Positions 48,834-58,602 of a DNA stretch of 64,000 nt are shown piece after piece. The stretch covers positions 1 through 64,000 of the forward strand of contig FJUW01000067.1 of NCBI GenBank assembly GCA_900074885.1, written 5' to 3'. The notes beneath the pieces are model-generated. The model was not told the DNA's origin and did not search any database. It worked only from the letters and a program-made list of their open reading frames with translations. Every line of letters starts with the position of its first letter. Position 1 is the first letter of the stretch. The translations under genes were made by a program, and so were the position numbers. The DNA is from Rhynchosporium graminicola. Taxonomy: Eukaryota; Ascomycota; Leotiomycetes; Helotiales; Ploettnerulaceae.

Positions 48834-50010
48834 GTAGTATTCAGACGTATTACTCCTCGACTATATATATAAAACGAATCGATTCAATATACCTTTATTG
48901 AATATATATAGTATTATAAGTAATAATATAATTATTCAGCTTAGATTAGTATTTTTATTAGGGAAGACTAAAAGAGATTATACTTAAGTACTTATATAAC
49001 TAAAAGATCTGATATCTTAGTATATAATTCAAGAGCTAGTTTCTATTATAATAGATAAGGAACTAGCTTTAATCAAGTGTATTGAAGTATTCTTTCTATC
49101 TGCTTACTACCTCCTCTACTAGTAGTATATTAATATAAATATACTTACAAAAACTAAGAAGTACTTCCCCGGCCTAATTAAGGATAATACTAGAAACTAG
49201 ATATAGTACCCTTCCTTTTAAGTATTCTTAAGCTCCTAGAATATATTACTTACTAGTACTACAGAGGAAGCTTTTAATACTACTCTCCTGGAATTTCGTA
49301 CCTAATTTCTAGTAGGTGCTATAAGCTACTGCGAGAGTACTTAGCTACTTTAGAAGAAGAAACTTATAGCCTTCTAGGTGAACTAATCATATCACTTTAG
49401 AATCATAGTTACTAGTCTAATTAAAGGTTGCTATACTACTCTAAAGCTATATTTATAGCGTAAGTATACAGATCTTAGAGGTATATTCCTTAAACTATAG
49501 CTCTTTTAGATATCTCAGTACACCGGAATATCTTCAACTATTATATAATAGAAATTATAGCCCCGGTATAATATAAATATACCTATTTTAGCTGCAATTC
49601 TTCTATATATTCATACCCGGGCCCTTCAGAAAATCGTATAAGAGGCTAGTAAGCTCCCCTCCAAAGGCCCCCTAGTAAATAGCTATATTTATACTATATA
49701 GTAAGCCTATAGTCTACCTTACTTTTATACTCTCTGGAAATAATAATAAGAGAGTAGTAGTATCCTTCTAAGTAATATTTATTACTACTAGTACTATAAT
49801 AGGCCTGAATTAGTATATTCTTCTCCCCTAGTACCTCTCCCTCTCTTAAATCTATTAAAGGTTAAAGGTAAAGGTAAACTAAAGGGTGCACTTAGAGGAA
49901 GTAGAGTAGCACCTTCAAATACTCGCTGAGACCCCTTATTCTTTGAACTACCCTTAAGCTCTACCCTTATATCACTTAGCTAGCGTTTTACAGTATAAAA
50001 TAGCGTATTA
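48834..50010 (+). pseudogene. MULE transposase, catalytic part
   Basis: It continues the frame from before gypsy-3: SDVLLLDYIYKTNRFNIPLL (first catalytic Asp region), LVFLLGKTKRDYT, ELVSIIIDKELALIKCIEVF (second Asp), TKTKKYFPGLIKDNTRN and TEEAFNTTLLEF (Glu region), then HFRIIVTSLIKGCYTTLKLY. This is the MULE DDE domain order. The C-terminus (GKGKLKGALRGSRVAPSNTR, DPLFFELPLSS) fits fungal MULE tails. Many TAA/TAG. From 50011 to the right repeat I see only short unassigned frames. Confidence 0.88.
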
Positions 50011-50323
50011 TCGACTAGTATAGCGATATAAAGGCTCAAGGATAGATACCTAGATAGCTATGAACCCGGTATACGGAGGGAGAGAGGGTATATATATAGT
50101 ATGATATTAATTTATTATTTAGATAGTATAGTAGATACTACTATAGCTAGTGAAGCTATGATTCAAAGGGATATAATAAGGGGTATTAAGGTATATACTC
50201 AGGATATAGAGTTTAAAGAAGATTTAGATAAATTAGTATAATTAGGCCCTGAATGCACTATATATAGTTATGTATACAAATCTTAGTGGTGATAAATGCA
50301 CCCTACACTTTGGGCTCGCTTAG

Positions 50324-50372
50324 TTAGCGTAGGGCGGTATAGCTATTCACGTATGGCGATTTAGCTATGGCC
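50324..50372 (-). repeat. MULE right terminal inverted repeat
   Basis: It ends GCTATGGCC, followed by the target copy TAAAGCAA. It pairs with 37557-37605 over 49 bases with one difference. Confidence 0.95.
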
Positions 50373-50550
50373 TAAAGCAATTGAAATATCATAGAGCTGA
50401 GACGCTAGGCCCCTCATTAAGACCCCTAGTAAGCGGGCCCGCGCCAGCCTCGTCATAAGGCTTCAGCCTTCCATTCTTGCATGATCGCTCTCTCACAGAA
50501 GCAACCAAGTTCTTTCGACAATATCAAACCAGGATCACATTTGCATTCGC

Positions 50551-51460
50551 ATGTTCGCCGCCAGAAGAATCATGACGATTGTTCCAGTCGCCGATATACC
50601 AACGGTAGCTCTCCTCTACCACCTCAAGAAACTCGCACCAGCTGCCTTCAAGATTGAGACTGAAGCACCAAAGCCTTCCCAATCCTTCAATGATCGCATC
50701 GGTCTCATCCGCGGAGACATTACGAAATTACAAGTCGGAGCTATCGTAAATGCCGCAAACAACTCGCTACTAGGTGGTGGTGGTGTCGATGGAGCTATAC
50801 ACCGAGCCGCCGGACCAGATTTGCTTGAGGAATGCCGCAGGTTGGACGGCTGTGATACTGGCTCAGCTAAGATCACAGATGCCTACGAGCTTCCCTGTCA
50901 GAAGGTTATCCATGCAGTCGGTCCGGTTTACAGTTCTCGATTCAAGGAGGAGAGCGAGGAGGATCTTGCTGGTTGTTATACGACGAGCTTGAAGCTAGCT
51001 GTTGCAAGCGAGTGCAAAAGTATTGCTTTCAGCGCATTGAGCACCGGCGTTTATGGCTATCCCAGTCACGACGCTGCGCATGTCGCTATCAAAGCTGTAA
51101 GGGACTTTCTTGAAAGTGGTAGTGGCGACACGCTTGAGAAGGTCATATTCTGTACATTTGTGCAAAAGGATGTCGACGCTTACAACTATTGGCTTCCGTA
51201 AGTGCTCGTCCAGAACCTCCTAAAACTTCACTAATCTGGATAGACGTTTCTTCCCATCCATTGCAGAGCCCGACAATGACGACTGGGAGGAGGTTGAGGC
51301 TGGGGAAACTGCAGAGAATGGGCCGGTAGCAAAGACGAAGAACGTATCCGATGTAGGAGAGGTCAAAGCCGACCTTTCTGATGTGCCTAAAGCAGAGCCC
51401 CTAGAGGATGAACCAGCGCCGAAGAAGGAGAAGTCCAATGATGATGATGAGAAGCTCTGA
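50551..51460 (+). CDS. Macro-domain protein (ADP-ribose hydrolase/binding), 287 aa
   Basis: Exons 50551-51197 and 51244-51460 (46-base intron, GTAAGT...GATAG). A MacroD-type domain spans about residues 45-215: GDITKLQVGAIVNAANNSLL (GDIT at 55-58), GGGGVDGAIHRAAGP (75-89), CDTGSAKIT and STGVYGYPSHDAA (164-176). These are the adenine/ribose and diphosphate loops. Known members of this group remove mono-ADP-ribose from proteins or deacetylate O-acetyl-ADP-ribose. The asparagine pair and the GGGGVD loop needed for activity are present. The second exon is an acidic, disordered tail (EPDNDDWEEVEAGE, lysine-rich end). The start could also be Met8 (50572). The first residues AARRIMTIVPV might give mild mitochondrial targeting. 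It lies head-to-head with GlnRS across the MULE. Confidence 0.92.
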
Positions 51461-51757
51461 GGCTGTCAGCTGATATTGTACCACTTTGAGCTTGATACTG
51501 CGGGCGTCGGAATCTGGGGAGTTTGCGGATGGATATTAGGCTCTGAACTTCGGTTGAATAGTTATTATTGGTCCTAAGGCATGGTAACCTCAAGCAAGTG
51601 AGAATGAGACATCTTCACAGCAGGAATGAAGTAATACTTGAAGCAGAATTAATTGTGTTGGTCACATTCGTGCTTACACCTGCATGTGCTTCACATCTTA
51701 AACCCCACATAATCATTGCGTCTGAACAAACTTCATGCTTCGACACAAATTTCTACG
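51461..51757. other. Intergenic between macro-domain and methyltransferase genes
   Basis: 297 bases holding the terminator of the first gene and promoter of the second. No motif could be assigned. Confidence 0.5.
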
Positions 51758-53376
51758 ATGTCCAACATTGCAACCTTTTACAGAGATGAGATCGATTTCA
51801 CTACGCTGGCCTTACAAGAGCCAGATTTTGCGAGAGCGTAAGTGATGAGGATAAATCATATACTCAGTGTCTTGTTCTCAAGTTCTGCGTTGTCCACAAT
51901 TACCCCTCGTTGGCCCACCCTGAGAAGCGCAAGACTTTCCTAGCCATTGTCAACTGCTGATTACTCACAGACTAAAGCCTAACGGTCAACTCGATTTCAG
52001 TAACCCCGAATCTGTGCAACAGCTCACCAAATCTCTGCTTAAACGTGACTTTGGTCTCCAGATCACGCTTCCTCCTGACCGACTCTGTCCACCGGTGGGT
52101 TCCCACTGAGCTTTTTCTTTGACCTTTGTAATTGATATGTCAGGTCCCCAACCGGTTGAACTATATCCTATGGATTCAAAGGCTTTTAGATAGCACGAGT
52201 GATTCCTACTCAGATAGCTATGATGTTGAGCGAGAGGTTTTAGGTCTCGATATTGGGACTGGTGCGAGCTGTATTTATCCACTTCTGGGATGTGCTCGTC
52301 GTCCGAAATGGAGGTTTGCTGGCACAGGTGTGTTGTCCAATATTCTAATCTGTATAGTTGCTTATTCAAAAATAGATATCGATGAGAAAAGTTTTCAATT
52401 CGCAAAGCAGAATGTGCAAGACAATGGCTTACAGAATCGGATCAAGCTGCTTCAAACACACCCCGAAGATCCTTTACTCTCTCTGGATAAGATGGGCTTT
52501 GAAAGGTAGCTCTTTGAATTTAGATTGGAATATACATCTGGCTAACAATATCCAAGCATCGACTTCACCATGTGCAACCCCCCATTCTACACCTCCGCCG
52601 CCGAACTCCTCACCTCAGCTTCCCTCAAACAACGCCCCCCATTCACAGCCTGCACCGGCTCCACATCCGAAATGGTCACCCCCGGCGGCGAAATCTCCTT
52701 CATCTCCCGCATGATCGACGAGTCGCTCCTCCTCAAAGACCGCGTCCAGTGGTACACGTCCATGCTGGGAAAATTCTCAAGTATAGAACCACTGGTCAAG
52801 AAGTTGAAGAGCAATGGGGTGGGAAATTATGCGTTGATGGAGTTCGTGCAGGGAAGTAAGACGAGGAGATGGGGTATTGCGTGGAGTTTTGCGGATTTGA
52901 GACCACCTGTTGAGGTTGCGAGGGGGGTGGCGAGTTTGCAGAAGGTCTTGTTGCCGTTTCCGGGGCAGTATGTAGTTGCTGTGAGTACTCTGTTCCTTTG
53001 TTGATTTGAGAATAATTGCTAATGAATTTAGTCCGACAAGAATCATGTTGAAATCGGTGAGCATGTCAATAAGACCTTGAGCGAGCTTCCACTGAAATGG
53101 ATGTGGAAACCTAAAATCTCCACTGGTATCGGATTCTGTGACAGAGCTGTCTGGTCTCGAGCGGCGCGGAGGCATGTTCCGAAAGACAAAGGAGAACTTA
53201 TGGGTGATGAGGACGAAGATGATCTGGCGTTTGTCTTCAAAATTGTGGTTGAGCCTAATCAGGGCGGGCTCGGTGGATCGAGAACTACAATCAGGTGGTT
53301 GAAGGGGCATGATAGTGTGTTGTATGAAAGCTTTTGTGGTATGTTGAAGAGGAAGGTTGAGGAAGCTGCAAGATAA
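51758..53376 (+). CDS. METTL16-like RNA N6-adenosine methyltransferase, 428 aa
   Basis: Six exons: 51758-51837, 51971-52094, 52144-52327, 52376-52505, 52557-52980 and 53032-53376. Introns are 133, 49, 48, 51 and 51 bases; the fourth has a GCTAAC branch site. The fold is the METTL16/RlmF type: RLNYILWIQRLL, SAM-binding GLDIGTGASCIYPLLG (102-117), DIDEKSFQFAKQNV and the catalytic IDFTMCNPPFYTS with NPPF at 180-183. After that come GGEISFISRMIDES, KTRRWGIAWSF and a 110-residue C-terminal part. Family members methylate U6 snRNA within its ACAGAGA box (human METTL16, fission yeast Mtl16). The vertebrate C-terminal regulatory region is absent, as in other fungi. Each splice join restores the expected motif, so the model is firm. 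Probably nuclear. Confidence 0.93.
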
Positions 53377-53868
53377 TGCAAACATGTCTGCATATACCCG
53401 CGGTGTCCATCCGAAGTCGCACTCGAAAGATTGATGATCATAAAGTTCTGTCTTCCGGGAGATGACGCTTCCCTTACATCGAATAATATCAAAGTAAGGT
53501 CCCAGAATACTTCTGTACCTTTTTAACATAAAATTTCTGCAAAACTTTCAGGACTGAGAACTTCCGTTCATGACTTTGAACCTTTTCCTCAATGATGACA
53601 CTAAATTCCTGAATCCTTCTCCGTGACTTTAGACAACTCTCTGAATAAAGTCATGGGTTTTTCCTTACTACTCGACTAATTGTCTCGGAGAGTTGAGCAT
53701 TAAATAAATACCACTGAGCTCATGATGCGTTTTTTTATCTACTGACTTACGATCTCCTATTATGATTATTGAGTATACTGACCCTTCGAAAAACAAAATT
53801 ACATAGACGTGCCTCACCTCGCAATCACCCATTCAAAACAGTATCATCCTCTCCTATCCCCGCAAGTC
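53377..53868. other. Intergenic with TGACTTT motifs
   Basis: No gene. At 53570-53660 are CATGACTTTG, CGTGACTTTAG and the inverse AAAGTCATGG, similar to 34910-35020 and 59490-59570. Confidence 0.45.
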
Positions 53869-54487
53869 TTAAACTCCCCCCCAGGCCCGTTCCTGCCTCT
53901 TCTCATCCCTTGAATCAACCGAAGATTCCTTCTTCAAACTTCCATCCAAATACACAGTCCTCTTCCCATCCCCCACGACTTGCTCATCGAAAACCGCAAG
54001 CATGATATCAGCAGCCGACTTTCTGAAAGTTCGACAGGTACTTAATCTGGAAAGCGACTTCGTAGCCCTCTTTGGTGAATATTTGGGGCGGCTTTAAGCA
54101 ACCCGAATGCGTTTCTTCCCAGCCTGCATTGAGATTGAGGCCCAGATTGGTGGGGTTGTACCGTTGGTGACTCATGTGTTTATGTCTGTAGCAAAGCAAA
54201 GGCGCGCACACTTGCTAGACTGGAGAGACCGAGTGCCACAATAGAAACCAGGTCAATCTCGAGTCTTTAGAGAATACAGTAGAAAGTTATACCCACGGAC
54301 TTCGGACTCGGTCGTCAAAGGCGCATTTTTGAGTATATCGTTCAAGATAGAAGCTTTCAAAAGGTTCCGGACTGGCAAAGACCACGATGCTGAGCGACAT
54401 ATTTGGATTTGATGATATTGGAGACGATAGATGTGCCGAGGCCTCCGTCGTGCCAGTAAAGATGATAGTTCCTTCGGGCTCCGCCAT
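53869..54487 (-). pseudogene. Short-chain dehydrogenase/reductase relic
   Basis: The minus strand begins MAEPEGTIIFTG (54487), the usual first strand of a Rossmann SDR. One frame away it continues GGLGTSIVSNIIKSKYVAQH, so TGxxGGLG is broken by a small indel. Further on, LNLNAGWEETHSG and FTKEGYEVAFQIKYLSNFQ are the NNAG-type strand and following helix. The C-terminus is recognisable as GKRTVYLDGSLKKESSVDSR, ending at a TAA (53871-53869). The catalytic YxxxK region is missing between these, and the whole is only 619 bases against about 900-1000 for the family. Hence frameshifts plus an internal deletion. Not RIP-type. Substrate unknown. Confidence 0.78.
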
Positions 54488-56004
54488 TTTGATTTGTTAT
54501 GAATTGTTATTATTGTTATTTAGGATCTCGCTTGTTGCAGAGAAATTGGTCCGCCGTCCTCGGAGGAGATAGGTCAGATTGCCGGAGGAGTGTCTGCATG
54601 ATGCTGATTCATTTTTGAGTAAACGCCCCTGAGAGATTATTTGTGAAGAAGAGAGAATAGGCATATTCGGCGATAGGACATTATAGAGCTGTAAAGCATC
54701 GGCCTTCGCGATTAATGACAGGCTCTGAGCTTCGAGAAGAAAGTAATTGAAGTGTATAAATGATAACTTTATGAACAAATAAGGTAGCCAGATGGTGGGT
54801 AATGATCCTATGCCTATGCTTCGAAGTCGACGAACGTTGAAATCAGACCTTGTTCGCTCTCGTGTAGCAGCAGAAAAGCAGAGAGAACCCGAAGCAATAC
54901 TCCGGATCAAATAAAGGTTCGAGCAACTGTTGAGCACTCATTCCTGACGATCGATAAACACTTCAAGAGGCTTCATTCAATTAACATGTCTCGGAATAGA
55001 TGAATCGAAGAAAGTGAATATCAATCAATTCTGCCCTGTACTTACTATTTAGAGTATGGCTCTGTACGTGGATATTTATTCGGTGGCTCGCCGACAAGTT
55101 GGCAGATAAGCTTAACAGGCCGCAGAGGCTATAACGCGGGAATATTCCAAGGCAATGTGTATATCAATCAGATAAAAGTAGGGATGAACAAAATAAAGGC
55201 TGCATGTGATTAACCGATATCGATATCGATTTTCATACGGTAATGGAATAAAGTGATTCATTCAATTTAGTGGCAGCCTTCAGAAGTTGAGTTAGTGTGT
55301 GTGAGTGACATGGACATGGAGATCTGCAAGTCGACCCCGCGTCAATCCATGCACAGATGCACTGTAGCGCTGCCTGGTAGAGTGCCTGCGCCCTAGCCTG
55401 GCCTGGCCTGGCCTCGTTCAACTACCGTAAAGTACCCACCTCAATTCACTTCACCTCACCTTCACCTCACCTCCACCTCACCTTCACCTAACCTCGAACA
55501 TCCAGGGCAGATCTCACCATCTGGCTTATCTCTGACAGTCGCTCACTCGCAATCTACAACTGTAACCTTACCTTTCGAGTCTCGACAGATTCATTCCCCT
55601 TTGCTGTGTTAACAGATCTGCCGTTTGACACTTCGAAAGACTCATATGCCATGGAGTAGATAGTCTGCTGTGCAACTCTGAACGACGTTGAACCTCCTGA
55701 CTATATCGCATGCGATAGTAGGCAAACAATTCACAGCTATTTCTGATCTTCATCGGAAATTGTACAGTCTTCTGTCAAAGATATCGACCGAGTCCAAGTA
55801 CTGGCAGTCATTCGCGAACTACATTCAGCTCTTGCTAGTAGTCGTAAGTTGACAATTGCGATACACTACCCTGAGCTTCTCGAAAACCTCTAATTTAATT
55901 ACTAATCTTCGCCCTTGTATAGATCCTCGAATCCTCGAATTCAGCTTTGCTAGTAGAAGCATCTGTCCCGTCAAAGCCTCAGGTCGAACCTTCGAATACG
56001 TATC
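54488..56004. other. Intergenic, 1.5 kb, CT-rich repeats upstream of 2EXR gene
   Basis: No convincing gene. A minus-strand open frame at 54497-54937 lacks any motif and ends in an asparagine run from an AAT/ATT repeat. Around 55395-55413 there is a GCCTG repeat, and at 55448-55491 tandem TTCACCTCACC-type units, which may be part of the promoter of the gene at 56005. Confidence 0.5.
55448..55491 (+). repeat. CACCT-rich tandem repeat
   Basis: About four imperfect 11-12-base units of the type TTCACCTCACC. It lies 510 bases before the 2EXR gene start. Pyrimidine-rich tracts are common in fungal promoters; a role here is inference. Confidence 0.7.
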
Positions 56005-57045
56005 ATGTCGCAAAAGGAAGAACTCCAAGGCTCTCAGGATGACACGATCTCCAGCGCAGGGCCTATTACCTGCGAGCCTGCCATGTCCGAGGCCACCAAC
56101 TGCGAGCCCATTATGACCAAGCCTATCAAGTCGATCCCCCGCTCTATATCCATCAGTCCCAACAAGTTTGTCCGAACATGCCACAAAATCACTCACGCAC
56201 TGCGCAAGCCTACAACCTTCCCCAAATTCGGTGAGCTGCCGATGGAGATCAGACTTTCCATTTGGGAGCTTACGATGCTACCTCGAATTCACGAACTACA
56301 CCCCTGCTCCAAGCTATACAACGAACGAATGACCTTTCGCTCGAATAGCAGCAAAGCCCCCATGATCTTCCATATAAACGCAGAGTCCCGATCAGTCGCT
56401 TTCAAGAACTACCAGCTCTTCGACTACCGACCTGCAGGGTTAGCGACTGGCAAGGGCATACTGCGCTTCTACTTCAGCCCCAAGATGGACACATTACTCC
56501 TCAATAGTCTAATGGGTCTCTTTATCATGTTCATGTTACTCGATGATGACAATGGTCAGTATCAGGAGGTTCTCGGTATGGGTGGTCTAGGTGTCATGAA
56601 GGGGTGGCAATACGTCGCGTTCGACGCTCAGCGAGCAGGACTCATCTCGCTCCTTTCAGGAGTAGCAGGCAACGCTCCTCAACCACGCTTCAAAGCACTC
56701 TTTCCAGCTCTTAAGGAGCTAGTCATTGCATTTGACTACAATTCCAAAGGCAAGACCCGGTTTCGTACTTCGGTTTGGCCCGGAGAGAACGGAACACGCC
56801 TGTTGGATATCACTGTGCCACCAACTACGACTCTTGAGGCTAGTGATCTAGACGATCTCATTTTCCATCCGATGAGAGATTATCTTGAAAATGATTACAA
56901 AACCCCGACTGGAGCAGGGGTTCCCGATATCACTATTGCGAAGGTCAAAAGGAAGAAGTTTATCAGAGGTGATTTGAGATATGCATTCAGGAAGACTTGT
57001 TCTTTCGTAGGACTCAAGCCGAGGGGAGTTTTCAGACGGCTGTGA
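56005..57045 (+). CDS. 2EXR-domain protein, 346 aa
   Basis: Single exon. Residues 72-95 (FPKFGELPMEIRLSIWELTM, then LPRI) are the 2EXR motif, an F-box-like segment found in large filamentous-fungal families. It is followed by the typical LL-/AESR-containing strand pattern (HINAESRSVAFKNYQLF). The first 50 residues are low-complexity with two CEP repeats (TCEPAMSEATNCEPIMTKP). A hydrophobic stretch LLNSLMGLFIMFMLLDDDN (about 165-183) could be buried strand rather than membrane. The C-terminus is basic. Family function is largely unknown; possible links to ubiquitin-type adaptors are inference from the F-box resemblance. Met at 56005 is the first in frame with a reasonable context; upstream in-frame DNA is uninformative. 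Confidence 0.85.
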   Translation: MSQKEELQGSQDDTISSAGPITCEPAMSEATNCEPIMTKPIKSIPRSISISPNKFVRTCHKITHALRKPTTFPKFGELPMEIRLSIWELTMLPRIHELHPCSKLYNERMTFRSNSSKAPMIFHINAESRSVAFKNYQLFDYRPAGLATGKGILRFYFSPKMDTLLLNSLMGLFIMFMLLDDDNGQYQEVLGMGGLGVMKGWQYVAFDAQRAGLISLLSGVAGNAPQPRFKALFPALKELVIAFDYNSKGKTRFRTSVWPGENGTRLLDITVPPTTTLEASDLDDLIFHPMRDYLENDYKTPTGAGVPDITIAKVKRKKFIRGDLRYAFRKTCSFVGLKPRGVFRRL

Positions 57046-57739
57046 GAAAGCTTACGGTATAAGGATTCGTCACTACTCCAGCTGGAGCTTGCAAAGAGAT
57101 ATGTAACACGTTTTTTCGCCCTGATTATCTTTTCTGGCGTTCTCTGATTGTAGGAGGACAAGCTGGTAGTTCTTGCTTTTCATAGATTTCCGACGTTTTC
57201 TTTGTACGATGACATTGGCTGGAGATAATTTTCCATTGTGCGAGGCGTTTGGGATAGGGTGTCTGCAGAGAGGTTACAGAATGGCGTTTACTTTGCAAAG
57301 GCGCTGCTCGGATCTTGGTGGTTGATCTTTGAGCTCCACAGGCTAGATTTCGAGCTTACTTTAATATACTGGGGATATGATCTGGAGTCTGAGGTTGTAC
57401 TTTGTATAATGATTATACGAAGAAGAAGATAAGCATGACGCGGGGAAGGACCAGACGTGCTACATCCAGATACAGAAAGACCTACAAATCATGTATCCGA
57501 GTTATATGATAAATGACTTCAATTTTCTCTATGCATCTTTCCTGCTAAAGACCTGTCAACCTTGTACGGCCGGCTTGTCGTGGTGCTCTAAGCCACTTTT
57601 ATGCATGCTAAACACGAACTCCAGCACTGAATCTACGCCCACACTCCCTTTCCCAGTGTATATGCTTCCCTCCCCCACATCTGCCCTCTTTTCCCACCCA
57701 GCACAAAAAATTGCCACCCTGCTTCACTCCTATCAGCGT
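57046..57739. other. Convergent intergenic region
   Basis: About 700 bases between the 2EXR gene and the 3' end of the GLTP gene, holding both terminators. Short open frames here lack motifs. Confidence 0.5.
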
Positions 57740-58602
57740 CTACCACTTCGCCTCCTTCCTATCCAAGAACCCCTTCAAAATCGCAATCACATTCTCCAGC
57801 GCCGTTAACCAGGCCCTCAACTCAACGGCTACCTTCTCGGGATCCTCCCCAAGACAGAGATAGAAATCCTTTCGGTATGGACAGGCGCTCATGGCGGCTG
57901 AGAAGATCGGCTTGACAAGGAAGGAGTGGTGCGGTTTGAGCGTGTTGCCGTAGGCGTTACGGAAGGAGGTGGCGAGTTCCTCGGAGGGGAGAGCAAGGTT
58001 TTGCGATAGTGCTATACATGTGAAATCTAGGGCGCTGGAGGGGCTGCATTAGAGATTGTGTTCAGGAGCTTGGAGAGGGTTATAGGGGGAGGTAAAAGGG
58101 GAGAATGGGTGGATGAGGGGAGATGTACCGGACAAGCCAGACTAAACCTTCCGTTGCGACGTGTTTCTTGGTCTTCAATTCGTTGATGACGAGATCTTGG
58201 AGGGTTGCAGATTCGCCGGGTGCGAGAAGTTGTCTGTCTCTTATTTTCTAGGCAAGGCGGAGATGTATACATTAGCTACTTGTTCCGTTCAAAGCCAGCT
58301 ATGGCAAGAATAGGGGGCGGGGAGGGGTAAGTAAACACACCTTTACATTTCCCAACATATCGCTTTTTACGGGAGTAAATGCTCTTGAACCAAGGACATC
58401 TGTTGTTATTTAATTGCCGTGAAACTTTTGTAGAGAGGAAGGAATGCGTACCGAATAAAGTCGTCAACGACTCAGCAGCATCTAGGAACTCGGTCGTGGA
58501 TACGGCGTTGTCCTTCTCCTTGTCGACTGGGACATCGGTGAAGGATATTTTGAAGGTGTCGAGGAATGTTCCTCCTGGTGGGTATGCGGTTTTTGCTGCC
58601 AT
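57740..58602 (-). CDS. Glycolipid transfer protein, HET-C2-like, 207 aa
   Basis: Exons 58602-58452, 58399-58341, 58247-58129 and 58034-57740 (introns of 52, 93, 94 bases). The GLTP fold covers the whole chain: TFLDTFKISFTDVPVD, FLDAAESLTTLF, DVLGSRAFTPVKSDMLGNVK, LVINELKTKKHVATEGLVWL, NAYGNTLKPHHSFLVKPIFS and ILKGFLDRKEAKW. The headgroup-binding residues of the family are present: D64, N68 and K71 (DMLGNVKK), W107 and H145. It moves glycosphingolipids between membranes in the cytosol. In Podospora the orthologue HET-C is recognised by NLR-type HET-D/E proteins in heterokaryon incompatibility. Length and residues suggest an intact gene. Start at MAAKT chosen because the conserved region begins nine residues later. 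Confidence 0.94.

Larger units (their letters stand above)
37557..50372 (+). mobile_element. Mutator-like (MULE) DNA transposon, 12.8 kb, interrupted by gypsy-3
   Basis: The termini are 49-bp inverted repeats (37557-37605, 50324-50372) with one mismatch, starting GGCCAYAGCTAAATCGCC. They are flanked by a perfect 8-bp target duplication TAAAGCAA (37549-37556, 50373-50380). Inside, a plus-strand MULE transposase is split by an LTR element. Removing gypsy-3 and one of its GTAGT copies rejoins the transposase in one frame. The original element would be about 2.5 kb. Coding parts are RIP-mutated, but the terminal repeats are not. It sits between two conserved genes. Confidence 0.93.

Noticed and set aside
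50101..50323. Possible second MULE gene next to the right terminal repeat
   Set aside because: Only short pieces without motifs; cannot be supported beyond the transposase tail.
52777..53529. 250-codon minus-strand frame
   Set aside because: Shadow of the last two exons of the METTL16-like gene.
54497..54937. 146-codon minus-strand frame
   Set aside because: No motif, ends in an asparagine run from a trinucleotide repeat, no splice or promoter logic.
55825..56196. 123-codon minus-strand frame overlapping the 2EXR gene
   Set aside because: Antisense shadow of the 2EXR N-terminus; no domain.
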